Shown: one piece after another, positions 1-6,262 of the stretch | Layout: each line of letters starts with the position of its first letter | How positions within the stretch are numbered: position 1 is the stretch's first letter | Origin: Bacteriovoracales bacterium | Lineage (GTDB): Bacteria; Bdellovibrionota; Bacteriovoracia; Bacteriovoracales; Bacteriovoracaceae | Direction of reading: 5' to 3' | NCBI GenBank assembly: GCA_007117175.1 | Contig: SKGZ01000262.1 | Span: 1 to 6,510 of the forward strand | Length of the DNA: 6,510 nt | The notes under the pieces: model-generated | Database searches by the model: none | What the model was told of the DNA's origin: nothing | What the model saw: only the letters and a program-made list of their open reading frames with translations | Made by a program: the position numbers and the translations under genes

Positions 1-632
1 ATTTTCTGGATTAAATCATCGAAGTGTTTTTCATTATTTAACAAATCAAGCTCGTTAGTATCTACCATCAATGACTTTCCACAATCATAGCGATCAAACC
101 ACTCATCATAATAGCGATTCAACCGAGTTAAATACTCAACTGGAATTTGCTCCTCATAACCTCGGCCTCTCATCTTAATTCTTTCTAAAAGATTAGGAAC
201 TGATCTCTTGAGAAAAATCATAAGTGTTGGATAATTTAAATGCTGAGTCATTGTTGTGTATAATTTAAGATAGCAGTCGTAGTCTCTTTTAGAGAGATCC
301 CCTTGCTCGTAAAGTGCTCTGGCAAAGATATTGGCGTCTTCATAGATTGAACGATCTTGAATCGCACTCCCTCGTGAGTCTTCAATCATTTTATGAGTAT
401 CAAAACGGTGGGTTAAAAAATAAACCTGCAAAGGAAAGGACCAACGGTTCATATCAGTATAAAAATCTTCAAGATATGGATTATTCTCAACCGATTCGAA
501 ATGAGCTCTCCATCCTAATCTCTCGGCAAGCTTATTGGTCAGAGTGGTTTTGCCGCTGCCAATATTTCCAGCAACCACAATAAAGTATTGATTGCTTTGA
601 CTGGAGAGTTGCTGATAGGCACTTTCAATCAT
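1..632 (-). CDS. Deoxynucleoside kinase (dAdo/dGuo kinase family), 3' end cut by the window edge
   Basis: The 210 visible residues read as a deoxynucleoside kinase, a cytosolic salvage enzyme that transfers the gamma-phosphate of ATP to the 5'-OH of a deoxynucleoside. Visible motifs are the P-loop GNIGSGKTT (22-30), the conserved acidic ESVENNPYLEDFY segment (46-58, E46 the likely catalytic base), FPLQVYFLTHRF (66-77, substrate-contact helix), DRS in IQDRSIYED (91-99), and an Arg-rich LID around ERIKMRGRGYEE (150-161). The family is usually slightly over 200 residues, so only a short C-terminus should be missing. The ATG at 632-630 is preceded by AGGG at 6-nt spacing. The gene diverges from the barrel gene across about 77 bp. 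Substrate preference (dA, dG or broader) cannot be read from the sequence. In Bacteroidetes this family occurs fused to FolK; here folK is a separate gene nearby. Confidence 0.92.
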   Translation of the reverse strand, partial: MIESAYQQLSSQSNQYFIVVAGNIGSGKTTLTNKLAERLGWRAHFESVENNPYLEDFYTDMNRWSFPLQVYFLTHRFDTHKMIEDSRGSAIQDRSIYEDANIFARALYEQGDLSKRDYDCYLKLYTTMTQHLNYPTLMIFLKRSVPNLLERIKMRGRGYEEQIPVEYLTRLNRYYDEWFDRYDCGKSLMVDTNELDLLNNEKHFDDLIQK

Positions 633-658
633 TATTTACCCTAATCCTTAATTAGTTT

Positions 659-687
659 TTGCAAAGGCGCGCTAAATTGATCAAAAT
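659..687 (+). promoter_or_regulatory. Putative sigma70-type promoter of the barrel-lipoprotein-folK unit
   Basis: TTGCAA (659-664) and CAAAAT (682-687) are separated by 17 nt, and each matches 4 of 6 consensus bases. The predicted transcript start near 694 lies just before the AGGGAG ribosome site. A TTG at 659 would sit inside the -35 element, which argues against using it as a start codon. The match is modest and unproven. Confidence 0.35.
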
Positions 688-697
688 AGTAAAAAAT

Positions 698-703
698 AGG
701 GAG
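698..703 (+). promoter_or_regulatory. Ribosome binding site AGGGAG that decides the TTG start at 710
   Basis: AGGGAG lies 6 nt before the TTG at 710. The upstream in-frame TTG at 659 has no purine-rich site in front of it. This supports the shorter protein, whose signal peptide then has a normal length. Confidence 0.6.
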
Positions 704-709
704 CGACGT

Positions 710-1717
710 TTGTCAAAAGCTATTCGTCTTACAAAAAATTTCAGTGCTTCAGCTCAACTTTTAACCTTGAGTGCTCTATTAGTTTTGTTTTCTTGCTCCG
801 CGTGGTCTCAAGGCCTTGTGGCAGACTTTTCCAAATCTGGCAATTACCAAGGCTGGCAAGAACAAATCAAAATCATCGCCCCCTCTAGGAAGATTCTGAT
901 TCTTAGCAATAAAGCACAAATTCTCACCCAAGGTGACTTTATCACGCTTGTTTATGGTCAAAGCAAAGTCATTCGCGCCTTGGTGGTCAAAACAACAGAG
1001 GATCGAGTTGGCATCAAAGTCGTTAAAATTTACGATGAAGGACTGTGGCAGCAAAGTCGAGTCGGTGATTCTTTTTCCATTATCAGAGGAGATGATTCCT
1101 ATTTTAGTAAAAGTTCGAAAACAGAAAAGGAAACAAGTGTTGACTCTTTTGAGTTTCGAGAAGATGCTGAAATTGATCTAGAAGACGAAGACTTTATTCG
1201 CAAGCAATGGGGCGGATTATCAGATAGGGGAAAAAGAAACTTTGATGGCAACCATCTTTTGAGCTTTGGCTGGGGCACCTTTCAATCTCTTAACAGAGAG
1301 GGAGATACTGCCACTTACAATCAATGGATTCTCAACTGGTCCTACCAATTCAAAACCGATTACTTTATTGAAACAGGCGTAAGCACCGCTCCGCTTAAAA
1401 AGTTTCCTGCCGTGGATCTCAATTCACAAATCATTCAACTCACCCTCACTGCTAAAATGAATTTTAAACTTCCCGCCTTTTTTTTCCTACAACCCTATGC
1501 TGGCTTTGTTGTCTCTAAAATTCAACACAGTGCCGGAGAACCTGACGGGGTTAGCACTCCCGCTCAACTTAACCGCGAGCTAGAACTCATTGAGGATGCT
1601 GAGAGAATTCGACCAGCTGTAGGAGTCTCCCTTTACCGCCGATTAGTTCCCGGCTGGCTGGCCAGAGCAGACTTGGGAACGAACACCCAATCACTGCATC
1701 TCACCTTGGAGTTTTAA
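710..1717 (+). CDS. Exported protein with N-terminal beta domain and C-terminal outer-membrane beta-barrel
   Basis: I do not recognise a named family. With the TTG start at 710 the product is 335 residues. Residues 1-33 form a signal peptide: basic start, hydrophobic core 15-28, then CSAWS-QG, which fits signal peptidase I after S33. LFSC ending at C29 is a weaker lipobox alternative. Residues about 43-130 are beta-rich and end in RVGDSFSIIRGD, resembling an SH3-like periplasmic module. An acidic linker follows (about 133-168, EDAEIDLEDEDF). The last 155 residues alternate polar and aromatic/hydrophobic strands, and the protein ends LHLTLEF, with the terminal Phe typical of a BamA-recognised beta-signal. 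That length would suit an eight-stranded barrel. The stop TAA shares one base with the ATG of the next gene. The outer-membrane location is inferred; substrate or role is unknown. An alternative start at TTG 659 would add 17 basic residues. Confidence 0.75.
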   Translation: MSKAIRLTKNFSASAQLLTLSALLVLFSCSAWSQGLVADFSKSGNYQGWQEQIKIIAPSRKILILSNKAQILTQGDFITLVYGQSKVIRALVVKTTEDRVGIKVVKIYDEGLWQQSRVGDSFSIIRGDDSYFSKSSKTEKETSVDSFEFREDAEIDLEDEDFIRKQWGGLSDRGKRNFDGNHLLSFGWGTFQSLNREGDTATYNQWILNWSYQFKTDYFIETGVSTAPLKKFPAVDLNSQIIQLTLTAKMNFKLPAFFFLQPYAGFVVSKIQHSAGEPDGVSTPAQLNRELELIEDAERIRPAVGVSLYRRLVPGWLARADLGTNTQSLHLTLEF

Positions 1718-1869
1718 TGAATAAACTCTTGTTAATCTGTCTTTTTCTTTTTTCTTGTGGAGTGAAAAAAAAGCCCATTGCTCCCGCAGAGAATCAATTG
1801 CCCTCTATAATCGATCGCTACCAAAAAGATAAGGAAAAGAAAGAAGATGAAGTGGAAAGTGAGAGCTAA
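1717..1869 (+). CDS. Small 50-residue lipoprotein, LptM/YifL-like N-terminus
   Basis: The product begins MNKLLLICLFLFSC, a short lipoprotein signal with lipobox LFSC and lipidated C14. The mature part is only 37 residues: CGVKKKPIAP, a short middle segment, then a charged Lys/Glu tail (RYQKDKEKKEDEVESES). The mature start CG-x-K-x-x-P recalls the CGxKGPL motif of the LptM (YifL) family, small lipoproteins that in E. coli assist LptD maturation. The similarity covers under ten residues and the GPL part is missing, so it is only suggestive. GGAG (1708-1711) lies 5 nt before the ATG. The ATG overlaps the barrel gene stop, and its own TAA overlaps the folK ATG, so translation is probably coupled on both sides. 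Its position after a barrel gene fits an envelope role. Confidence 0.72.
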   Translation: MNKLLLICLFLFSCGVKKKPIAPAENQLPSIIDRYQKDKEKKEDEVESES

Positions 1870-2378
1870 TGGCCATTATTCTTGCGCTGGGATCCAATCA
1901 AGGAAATACTTTTCAATACCTTAAGAAAGCAATCTTTTTAATTAATGAAATTTGTGCCATTGAAGAGATAAGCTCTGTCTATCTCTCTGAGCCAATGGAG
2001 AATACAGAGCAAGACTCTTTTCACAATCTGTGTTTACAAGCAAAAACTCCCAAGTTATCACCTGAAGAATTGATGCGACAAATGCTTGCCATCGAAAAGA
2101 ACCTAGGACGCATCCGAGATATAGACAAAGGGCCGCGAACAATAGATATCGATCTTATTTTTTGGGGATTACAACAATGGAAAAGCGACGTTTTAACACT
2201 ACCACATCCCCGATGGCAATTGCGCAGCTTCGTAGTACAACCTTTAACAGAACTCTCGTATTTTCAAACCATCAAACAACATTTCTCGATACCCACTTTT
2301 TTTGAGACTCAATCCCGTGCACTGGAGCAAAAGCTCTTGGACAAACATGAGTTTGACTTGTTAATAAAGGGCAAATGA
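1869..2378 (+). CDS. folK: HPPK, 6-hydroxymethyl-7,8-dihydropterin pyrophosphokinase
   Basis: FolK transfers pyrophosphate from ATP to 6-hydroxymethyl-7,8-dihydropterin, giving the substrate of dihydropteroate synthase in cytosolic folate synthesis. The 169-residue product is close to the usual 150-170. Diagnostic parts in order are ALGSNQGN (6-13), the pterin-binding region around SVYLSEPMEN (36-45), the ATP-loop segment IEKNLGRIR (75-83), GPRTIDIDLIFWG (88-100) with D93 and D95 as Mg2+ ligands, and LPHPRWQLRSFVVQPL (111-126) with H113, R115 and R119. The Trp often found before GPR is replaced (DKGPR), a tolerated variation. The ATG overlaps the stop of the upstream lipoprotein gene in TAATG and has only a weak purine tract, so it probably depends on coupled translation. 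No other folate-pathway gene is visible in the window. Confidence 0.95.
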   Translation: MAIILALGSNQGNTFQYLKKAIFLINEICAIEEISSVYLSEPMENTEQDSFHNLCLQAKTPKLSPEELMRQMLAIEKNLGRIRDIDKGPRTIDIDLIFWGLQQWKSDVLTLPHPRWQLRSFVVQPLTELSYFQTIKQHFSIPTFFETQSRALEQKLLDKHEFDLLIKGK

Positions 2379-2386
2379 TCAATAAT
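2358..2386 (+). promoter_or_regulatory. Putative sigma70-type promoter for etfBA
   Basis: TTGTTA (2358-2363), a 17-nt spacer and AATAAT (2381-2386, 5 of 6 consensus bases) straddle the folK stop codon. Transcription would start near 2393, about 23 nt before the etfB ATG. No terminator is seen between folK and etfB, so read-through from folK is also possible. Confidence 0.45.
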
Positions 2387-2415
2387 AAGCTCTAAAAAAT
2401 AGCAAGGAGTTTTCA

Positions 2416-3204
2416 ATGAATATTTTTGTATGTGTCAAACAAGTTCCTGACACTGAGACTAAAGTGACACCTAATAGTGATCAAAGCTTTATTGAAACCC
2501 AATCCATTAAGTGGATTTTAAATCCCTACGATGAGTTTGCTGTTGAACAAGCACTGCTCATTAAAGCCGCTAATAGCGAATCCAATGTAACAGTCTTAAG
2601 AGTGGGAAGTGTTAAAGACACTGAAGCTCTTAGAACGGCCATGGCCATGGGTGCAGATGATGCTGTTCTAGTCGAGGCAGAGGATAATCTAGATTCTTAC
2701 TCCATCGCCAAGGCACTCAAAGGAGCAATCGATAAAACAGGAAAAAAACCAGACCTTATCCTCACAGGAAAACAGGCCATTGATGACGATTGCCTGCAAG
2801 TTCCACAAATTCTAGCTCAAATGTTAAACCTACCCTCAGTCAGTGTCGTTGTTGGCATGGACTATGAGTCGGGAAAAATCACTGCTAAGCGTGAAATTGA
2901 TGGGGGCTCCATTGAAGTTTATGAACTCAACACCCCTGGAATTATTGCTTGTAACAAAGGCCTTAACACTCCTCGCTATGCTTCACTACCAGGAATTATG
3001 AAGGCCAAGAAGAAACCTCTGACTCAAATGAGTCTGGCAGATGCGGGAGTGAGCGACTCTGATCGCAAGGTTAAATACTTTGATTTTCACCTCCCACCAG
3101 AAAAACCTGCTGGCAAGAAGTTTGAAGCTACAGAAAAAGCTGATGCAGAGAAAGCAGTCAGTGAAGTCGTACAACTGTTAAGAAACGAAGCTAAAGTTAT
3201 ATAA
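2416..3204 (+). CDS. etfB: Electron transfer flavoprotein, beta subunit
   Basis: This is the small subunit of the soluble ETF heterodimer, which accepts electrons from flavin dehydrogenases (typically acyl-CoA dehydrogenases) and passes them on through ETF:quinone oxidoreductase. The 262 residues match the family length. Visible features are IFVCVKQVPDTE (3-14), NPYDEFAVEQAL (36-47), GKQAIDDDCLQVPQ (118-131, nucleotide-binding signature), KREIDGG (158-164), and TPRYASLPGIMKAKKKP (185-201). The last is the recognition loop that docks on dehydrogenases, with anchor Leu at 191 and a Lys-rich tail as in mitochondrial ETF. These features fit the canonical AMP-binding type rather than electron-bifurcating FixA. 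AAGGAG (2404-2409) lies 6 nt before the ATG. etfA follows after 18 nt. No dehydrogenase or quinone oxidoreductase gene is in the window, so the electron donor is unknown. Confidence 0.96.
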   Translation: MNIFVCVKQVPDTETKVTPNSDQSFIETQSIKWILNPYDEFAVEQALLIKAANSESNVTVLRVGSVKDTEALRTAMAMGADDAVLVEAEDNLDSYSIAKALKGAIDKTGKKPDLILTGKQAIDDDCLQVPQILAQMLNLPSVSVVVGMDYESGKITAKREIDGGSIEVYELNTPGIIACNKGLNTPRYASLPGIMKAKKKPLTQMSLADAGVSDSDRKVKYFDFHLPPEKPAGKKFEATEKADAEKAVSEVVQLLRNEAKVI

Positions 3205-3222
3205 CTTAAAAGGATATCTACC

Positions 3223-4188
3223 ATGGCCAATATACTTATTTTTCTAGAAACCAATAACCAAAAAGTAAAACCTGTTGCCTATGAAATTATGGGTAAACTA
3301 CAAGGACAAAACATTGAAACGCTCGCCATCGGCTCCATCGATGAAGACTCAAAAAATAATTTAATGAAGTTTGGTGCCAGCAAAATTCACCTGATTCAAA
3401 ATGATCAGCTTAAAGATTATAATCCAGAAGGTTATAGCAATGCAGTGGCAAGCTTTCTCAAGAATCACTCCTTTGATTACGTTTTTGCAGGTGCAACAGC
3501 TATTGGAAAAGATTTCTTTCCCAGACTTTCGGCCTCTTTTGAAAGTGGCTGTGCCAGTGATATTACTCACTTAAGTTTTGAAGGTGACCAATTGCACGCA
3601 GTTAGACCTTTCTTTGCAGGCAAGTGCCTGGCCAAGGTTGAAATGACTGGGCCCAAGCCTCACTTTATCACAGTCCGGCCCAACTCAATTGGAGCTCCAG
3701 AAAAAGAAAATCCACAAAGTGCTGAAATCAATGAGATTAATGATGCCCAAGCAGGAGATCTCAGAGCAATTATTAAAGAGGTGATTCAAGGAGCTTCTAA
3801 TAAAGTTGATCTTACCGAAGCTAATATTATTGTTTCCGGTGGACGGGCCATGAAGAACTCAGAAAATTTTAAAATTCTAGATGAACTTGCTGATGTCATT
3901 GGCGCTACCGTGGGAGCCTCTCGCGCAGCAGTGGACTCAGGTTATGCTCCCCACGCCATGCAAGTGGGACAAACTGGTAAAACAGTCTCCCCAACTCTGT
4001 ATATTGCCTGTGGAATCTCTGGGGCCATTCAACATCTTGCCGGCATGCGAACTTCTAAAGTGATTGTGGCCATCAACTCTGACCCCGATGCTCCCATCTT
4101 TAGCAAGGCCGATTACGGAATTGTGGGAGACTTATTTGAAATTGTTCCCATGCTGACTGAAGAGTTTAAGAAAATTCTTAATGGCTAA
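3223..4188 (+). CDS. etfA: Electron transfer flavoprotein, alpha subunit
   Basis: This is the large ETF subunit, which holds the redox-active FAD. At 321 residues it has the usual length. The N-terminal half ([11 protein letters not shown] onward, to about 190) is the ETF alpha/beta domain. The FAD domain shows VSGGRAM (204-210), [10 protein letters not shown] (231-240, R234 in the flavin-contact position), [11 protein letters not shown] (247-257), the family signature [17 protein letters not shown] (259-275) continuing to IVAIN (281-285), SDPDAPIF (286-293) and [16 protein letters not shown] (296-311). No key residue looks lost. AAAAGGA (3208-3214) lies 8 nt before the ATG, so expression with etfB as one unit is likely. 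The TAA (4186-4188) overlaps the stop codon of the convergent gene on the other strand, with no strong terminator between them. Confidence 0.97.
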   Translation: MANILIFLETNNQKVKPVAYEIMGKLQGQNIETLAIGSIDEDSKNNLMKFGASKIHLIQNDQLKDYNPEGYSNAVASFLKNHSFDYVFAGATAIGKDFFPRLSASFESGCASDITHLSFEGDQLHAVRPFFAGKCLAKVEMTGPKPHFITVRPNSIGAPEKENPQSAEINEINDAQAGDLRAIIKEVIQGASNKVDLTEANIIVSGGRAMKNSENFKILDELADVIGATVGASRAAVDSGYAPHAMQVGQTGKTVSPTLYIACGISGAIQHLAGMRTSKVIVAINSDPDAPIFSKADYGIVGDLFEIVPMLTEEFKKILNG

Positions 4189-4913
4189 AACTCATAGCCC
4201 TGCTCTTGATCATCAGTAGTCTCATTATCATTAGCAGGGTATCTATTTTCATAGTAATCATCGGTATTCATGCCCGGATTCTTCTCTCGCTGCTCACCGC
4301 CGCTAAACTTTAAACGAGTTCCGTTATAGCTACCGGAAGAAAAAGTAATCATATAAGAATCATCGACTTGGTAAATCACCCCAGAGGACTTCACCCCATC
4401 CTTATCTTCAAAAAGAAAAAGATTGCCGTTGATTTGAGCATAGCTCACATCTAGCCGATCTCCATTGGGAAAGTCCACCACTAATTCTTCAATTTCACCG
4501 CCACCAACCTTGATTTGACCAGAGACCTCACCGCCCTTTAACACCTTATTATCCACCTTGGGATTAAAGGCCTCTGCCAGACTCATATCAATGTCTTCTT
4601 GAATCAGTGACTCTTGATAGCGCTGATCCACTGCTGGAGCCTCTACCCCAGAACTGGTGGTACTCACACTATCAACTTTTTTCTCCACCGGCTTTTTTGT
4701 TTCTGCTATATATCGATGACTTAAAGTCACCCTTCTCTCTTGTGGCTGTTGAAAAACCACTCTGCGATTTAATTCAGGGGTATCAAAGCTTCTTTCATCT
4801 AAATTAAAACCAATATAGTAGGTGTGATAAGCTCCTGTTATTAATAAAAAAAGAATAAAAAACGAAACCACAATAGTAGGAATCGTTTGTAAGACAGACA
4901 ATGACTTTCTCAT
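4185..4913 (-). CDS. Single-pass membrane-anchored periplasmic protein, unknown function
   Basis: I do not recognise a family. From the ATG at 4913 the product is 242 residues. Residues 1-10 are basic and polar, and 11-28 form a hydrophobic segment (IPTIVVSFFILFLLITGA) without a clear cleavage site, so a membrane anchor with the rest in the periplasm is likely. A charged, disorder-like stalk follows (about 38-125, with Lys/Ser/Thr-rich parts). A small beta-rich domain spans about 127-206, from LKGGEVSGQIKVGGGE to GTRLKFSGG. The tail from 207 is acidic with Asn/Tyr and no Cys. A TTG at 4922 would add MVI but lies directly against the AAAAAGG site (4929-4923), whereas the ATG at 4913 has 9-nt spacing. 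A near-consensus sigma54 promoter lies upstream. The TAG stop shares bases with the etfA stop. Function is open; a structural or scaffold role in the envelope is a guess. Confidence 0.75.
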   Translation of the reverse strand: MRKSLSVLQTIPTIVVSFFILFLLITGAYHTYYIGFNLDERSFDTPELNRRVVFQQPQERRVTLSHRYIAETKKPVEKKVDSVSTTSSGVEAPAVDQRYQESLIQEDIDMSLAEAFNPKVDNKVLKGGEVSGQIKVGGGEIEELVVDFPNGDRLDVSYAQINGNLFLFEDKDGVKSSGVIYQVDDSYMITFSSGSYNGTRLKFSGGEQREKNPGMNTDDYYENRYPANDNETTDDQEQGYEF

Positions 4914-4948
4914 AATGACCAACCTTTTTACAGTTTTGCCATTAGTGG

Positions 4949-4965
4949 AGCAATAATTATGCCAA
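4949..4965 (-). promoter_or_regulatory. Near-consensus sigma54 (-24/-12) promoter of the leftward membrane-protein gene
   Basis: On the minus strand the sequence is TTGGCATAATTATTGCT. The invariant GG (-24) and GC (-12) are separated by exactly 10 nt, TTGGCA and TTGC match the RpoN consensus, and the start would fall near 4938, 25 nt before the ATG. The same bases also contain TGGCATAAT, which could act as an extended -10 for sigma70 with a weak TTGCTT upstream. The sigma54 reading accounts for more bases. Confidence 0.55.
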
Positions 4966-5066
4966 GCGTTAAAACTCTCTAAGCAATTAAGATTAAAGAC
5001 CTTTGACCCTGCAACCAGTGTTTAATTTTTAGACGGCCATGTAAAAAAAAGACGCAATTTAAGAGT

Positions 5067-5083
5067 TTGGCATTGAACTTGTA
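5067..5083 (+). promoter_or_regulatory. Sigma54-like promoter of the rightward lipoprotein operon (GT at -12)
   Basis: The sequence TTGGCATTGAACTTGTA has the -24 GG, a 10-nt interval and then GT where RpoN promoters almost always have GC. It mirrors the TTGGCAT element of the opposite-strand promoter in the same spacer. The start would be near 5094, about 24 nt before the ATG at 5118. No good sigma70 promoter was found in this spacer. The -12 mismatch lowers confidence. Confidence 0.35.
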
Positions 5084-5117
5084 TTGACCTGATCAAACAA
5101 GCACAAAGGAGACAAGA

Positions 5118-6206
5118 ATGGCACATTCAACACAGATTATTTTGAATTTTAAAAAAGAGATGCTCAAAATTAAAATCTTATTCACAATAGTTTTCTTTCT
5201 CCAATCCTGTGGTTCATCAAATAACTCCCAGCCAACTGAAGAATCTGTTTACTTCCCACCAGAGATGACCAAACAAGAAAACGAAATGATCTTGCCAGAG
5301 TTAGAAGAAAGCAGCCCTGCCCCTAAAGATAAAATCTTACTTCCTAGAGATTTTAATTTTTTTAATAGCTCAGGAGAGTTAATTGCTCGCTATCAGATTT
5401 CTTGTCATCATACACGAAGATCCTTAAACATTAATACCGATCTGCGCCATCCTTTACCTGTTTACTCTATGGTCTGGAAAAATACTCGGACTCAAGACTT
5501 AAAGATACAAAGAGTGGAATCAATAAAACCCCACTCCTTTAACCTAAATAAGCTTCATCACCTCTATCAATATAACAATCATAAAAGAGCGAGCCTTGAG
5601 AACTTCACAATTGGCAATAGCTTTTACATCCGATGGGATCTGCAAGAGCATTTTTCTGAATTTAAAGTTATCAGTGGCGTGGTGGAAGATAGAAATTGCC
5701 AATTTCAACTCATCAATACAAAGGATAATGCCAAAGAAATTTTTGCCATCCCTGAAGAAAACCACTACCTGAAACAAGAATCATCACAGACGCATTTTTT
5801 CTATACTCCTTTTAAGGAACCCAATATTAAAACTCGCTCCATTCATATCATCACTAAAAATTTCCAGGCCAGCTACACTCTCCCTGGACAAATGAGCTTA
5901 ATCATTCGATTTAGACAACCCATAAAGGAACTCAGGCTAGACCGAATCTTAACAACTGAACACGACCCACAGGCTTTTTTAATAGAGAAGATCAATCGCA
6001 ATCACATTATTATTAAAAATGTTCAAAACATCCCCCGCAAGATTCTCATCAGATTAACCCTGCCCAGCGGGAGCGGGCAAGAATGGTACCATCTCTGCCA
6101 CCAGCCTAATGTATTGAATAGTCGGTTTTTGCGAGAAATAAAGAGAAGATGTGAAGAAATGGCCACAACCACCAATCGAATCACTATTGAGCCCAGATGG
6201 AGGTAA
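5118..6206 (+). CDS. Putative lipoprotein with four conserved-looking cysteines, unknown function
   Basis: The 362-residue product matches no family I recognise. A hydrophobic stretch (IKILFTIVFFLQSC, 18-31) ends in lipobox LQSC, so C31 is probably lipidated and the protein anchored in the envelope. The mature start (about 32-72) is low-complexity and acidic, a typical tether. From about 76 the protein is rich in short beta-like segments. Cysteines 96, 194, 327 and 345 could form two disulfides in the periplasm. The region 245-325 (ASYTLPGQMSLIIRF, then HIIIKNVQNIPRKILIRLTLP) looks like a beta-sandwich. AAAGGAG (5105-5111) at 6-nt spacing supports the ATG at 5118. The ATG at 5160 would give a shorter, more standard signal peptide (C17) but has only a weak AAAAGAG site. 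It is the first gene of a unit that continues through the mini-ORF and a second lipoprotein to the terminator. Confidence 0.75.
   Translation: MAHSTQIILNFKKEMLKIKILFTIVFFLQSCGSSNNSQPTEESVYFPPEMTKQENEMILPELEESSPAPKDKILLPRDFNFFNSSGELIARYQISCHHTRRSLNINTDLRHPLPVYSMVWKNTRTQDLKIQRVESIKPHSFNLNKLHHLYQYNNHKRASLENFTIGNSFYIRWDLQEHFSEFKVISGVVEDRNCQFQLINTKDNAKEIFAIPEENHYLKQESSQTHFFYTPFKEPNIKTRSIHIITKNFQASYTLPGQMSLIIRFRQPIKELRLDRILTTEHDPQAFLIEKINRNHIIIKNVQNIPRKILIRLTLPSGSGQEWYHLCHQPNVLNSRFLREIKRRCEEMATTTNRITIEPRWR
6199..6203 (+). promoter_or_regulatory. Strong Shine-Dalgarno GGAGG before the 17-codon mini-ORF
   Basis: GGAGG lies in the last codons of the upstream lipoprotein gene, 5 nt before the ATG at 6209. 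It is the best match to the anti-Shine-Dalgarno sequence in this part of the window, yet it serves only a very short frame. That suggests the mini-ORF is translated. Confidence 0.5.
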
Positions 6207-6208
6207 TT

Positions 6209-6262
6209 ATGTTCTTGACCTTTGCTTTTAAGCATGGTACGAACCCTCATCAATACAATTAG
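6209..6262 (+). CDS. 17-residue mini-ORF, possible leader or coupling peptide
   Basis: The frame encodes MFLTFAFKHGTNPHQYN and stops at TAG (6260-6262). It starts 2 nt after the stop of the upstream lipoprotein gene, behind GGAGG at ideal spacing. Its stop codon overlaps the AGGAG ribosome site of the next gene (TAGGAG), so ribosomes finishing it could open or reload that site. No attenuator hairpin or run of one amino acid is seen, so classical attenuation is not supported. HGTNPHQ resembles the RYGxNPHQ motif of PurH-type AICAR transformylases. Nothing downstream continues that similarity, and I treat it as chance. It may be a coupling leader, a small peptide or a decayed start. Confidence 0.35.
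   Translation: MFLTFAFKHGTNPHQYN

Noticed and set aside
314..583. Open frame of 89 codons on the + strand.
   Set aside because: It lies antisense to the deoxynucleoside kinase, which has clear family motifs; no ribosome site or protein-like composition.
779..1054. Leftward open frame inside the barrel gene.
   Set aside because: A shadow of the rightward gene; no signal, motif or ribosome site of its own.
5003..5026. TTGACC with TTTAAT as a sigma70 promoter for the lipoprotein gene.
   Set aside because: The spacer is only 12 nt, far from the usual 16-18, and the start would leave a leader of about 85 nt.
4995..5054. AAAGAC repeated at 4995 and 5047 as possible activator sites.
   Set aside because: Six-base matches in an A-rich spacer are expected by chance, and no longer palindrome supports them.
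6061..6079. Inverted repeat TGCCC/GGGCA inside the large lipoprotein gene.
   Set aside because: Only 5 bp with a 9-nt loop, no T-run, and it encodes an ordinary PSGSG turn.
6209..6253. HGTNPHQ in the mini-ORF resembles the RYGxNPHQ motif of PurH-type AICAR transformylases.
   Set aside because: The frame stops after 17 codons and no other frame downstream continues the similarity; a seven-residue match can arise by chance.
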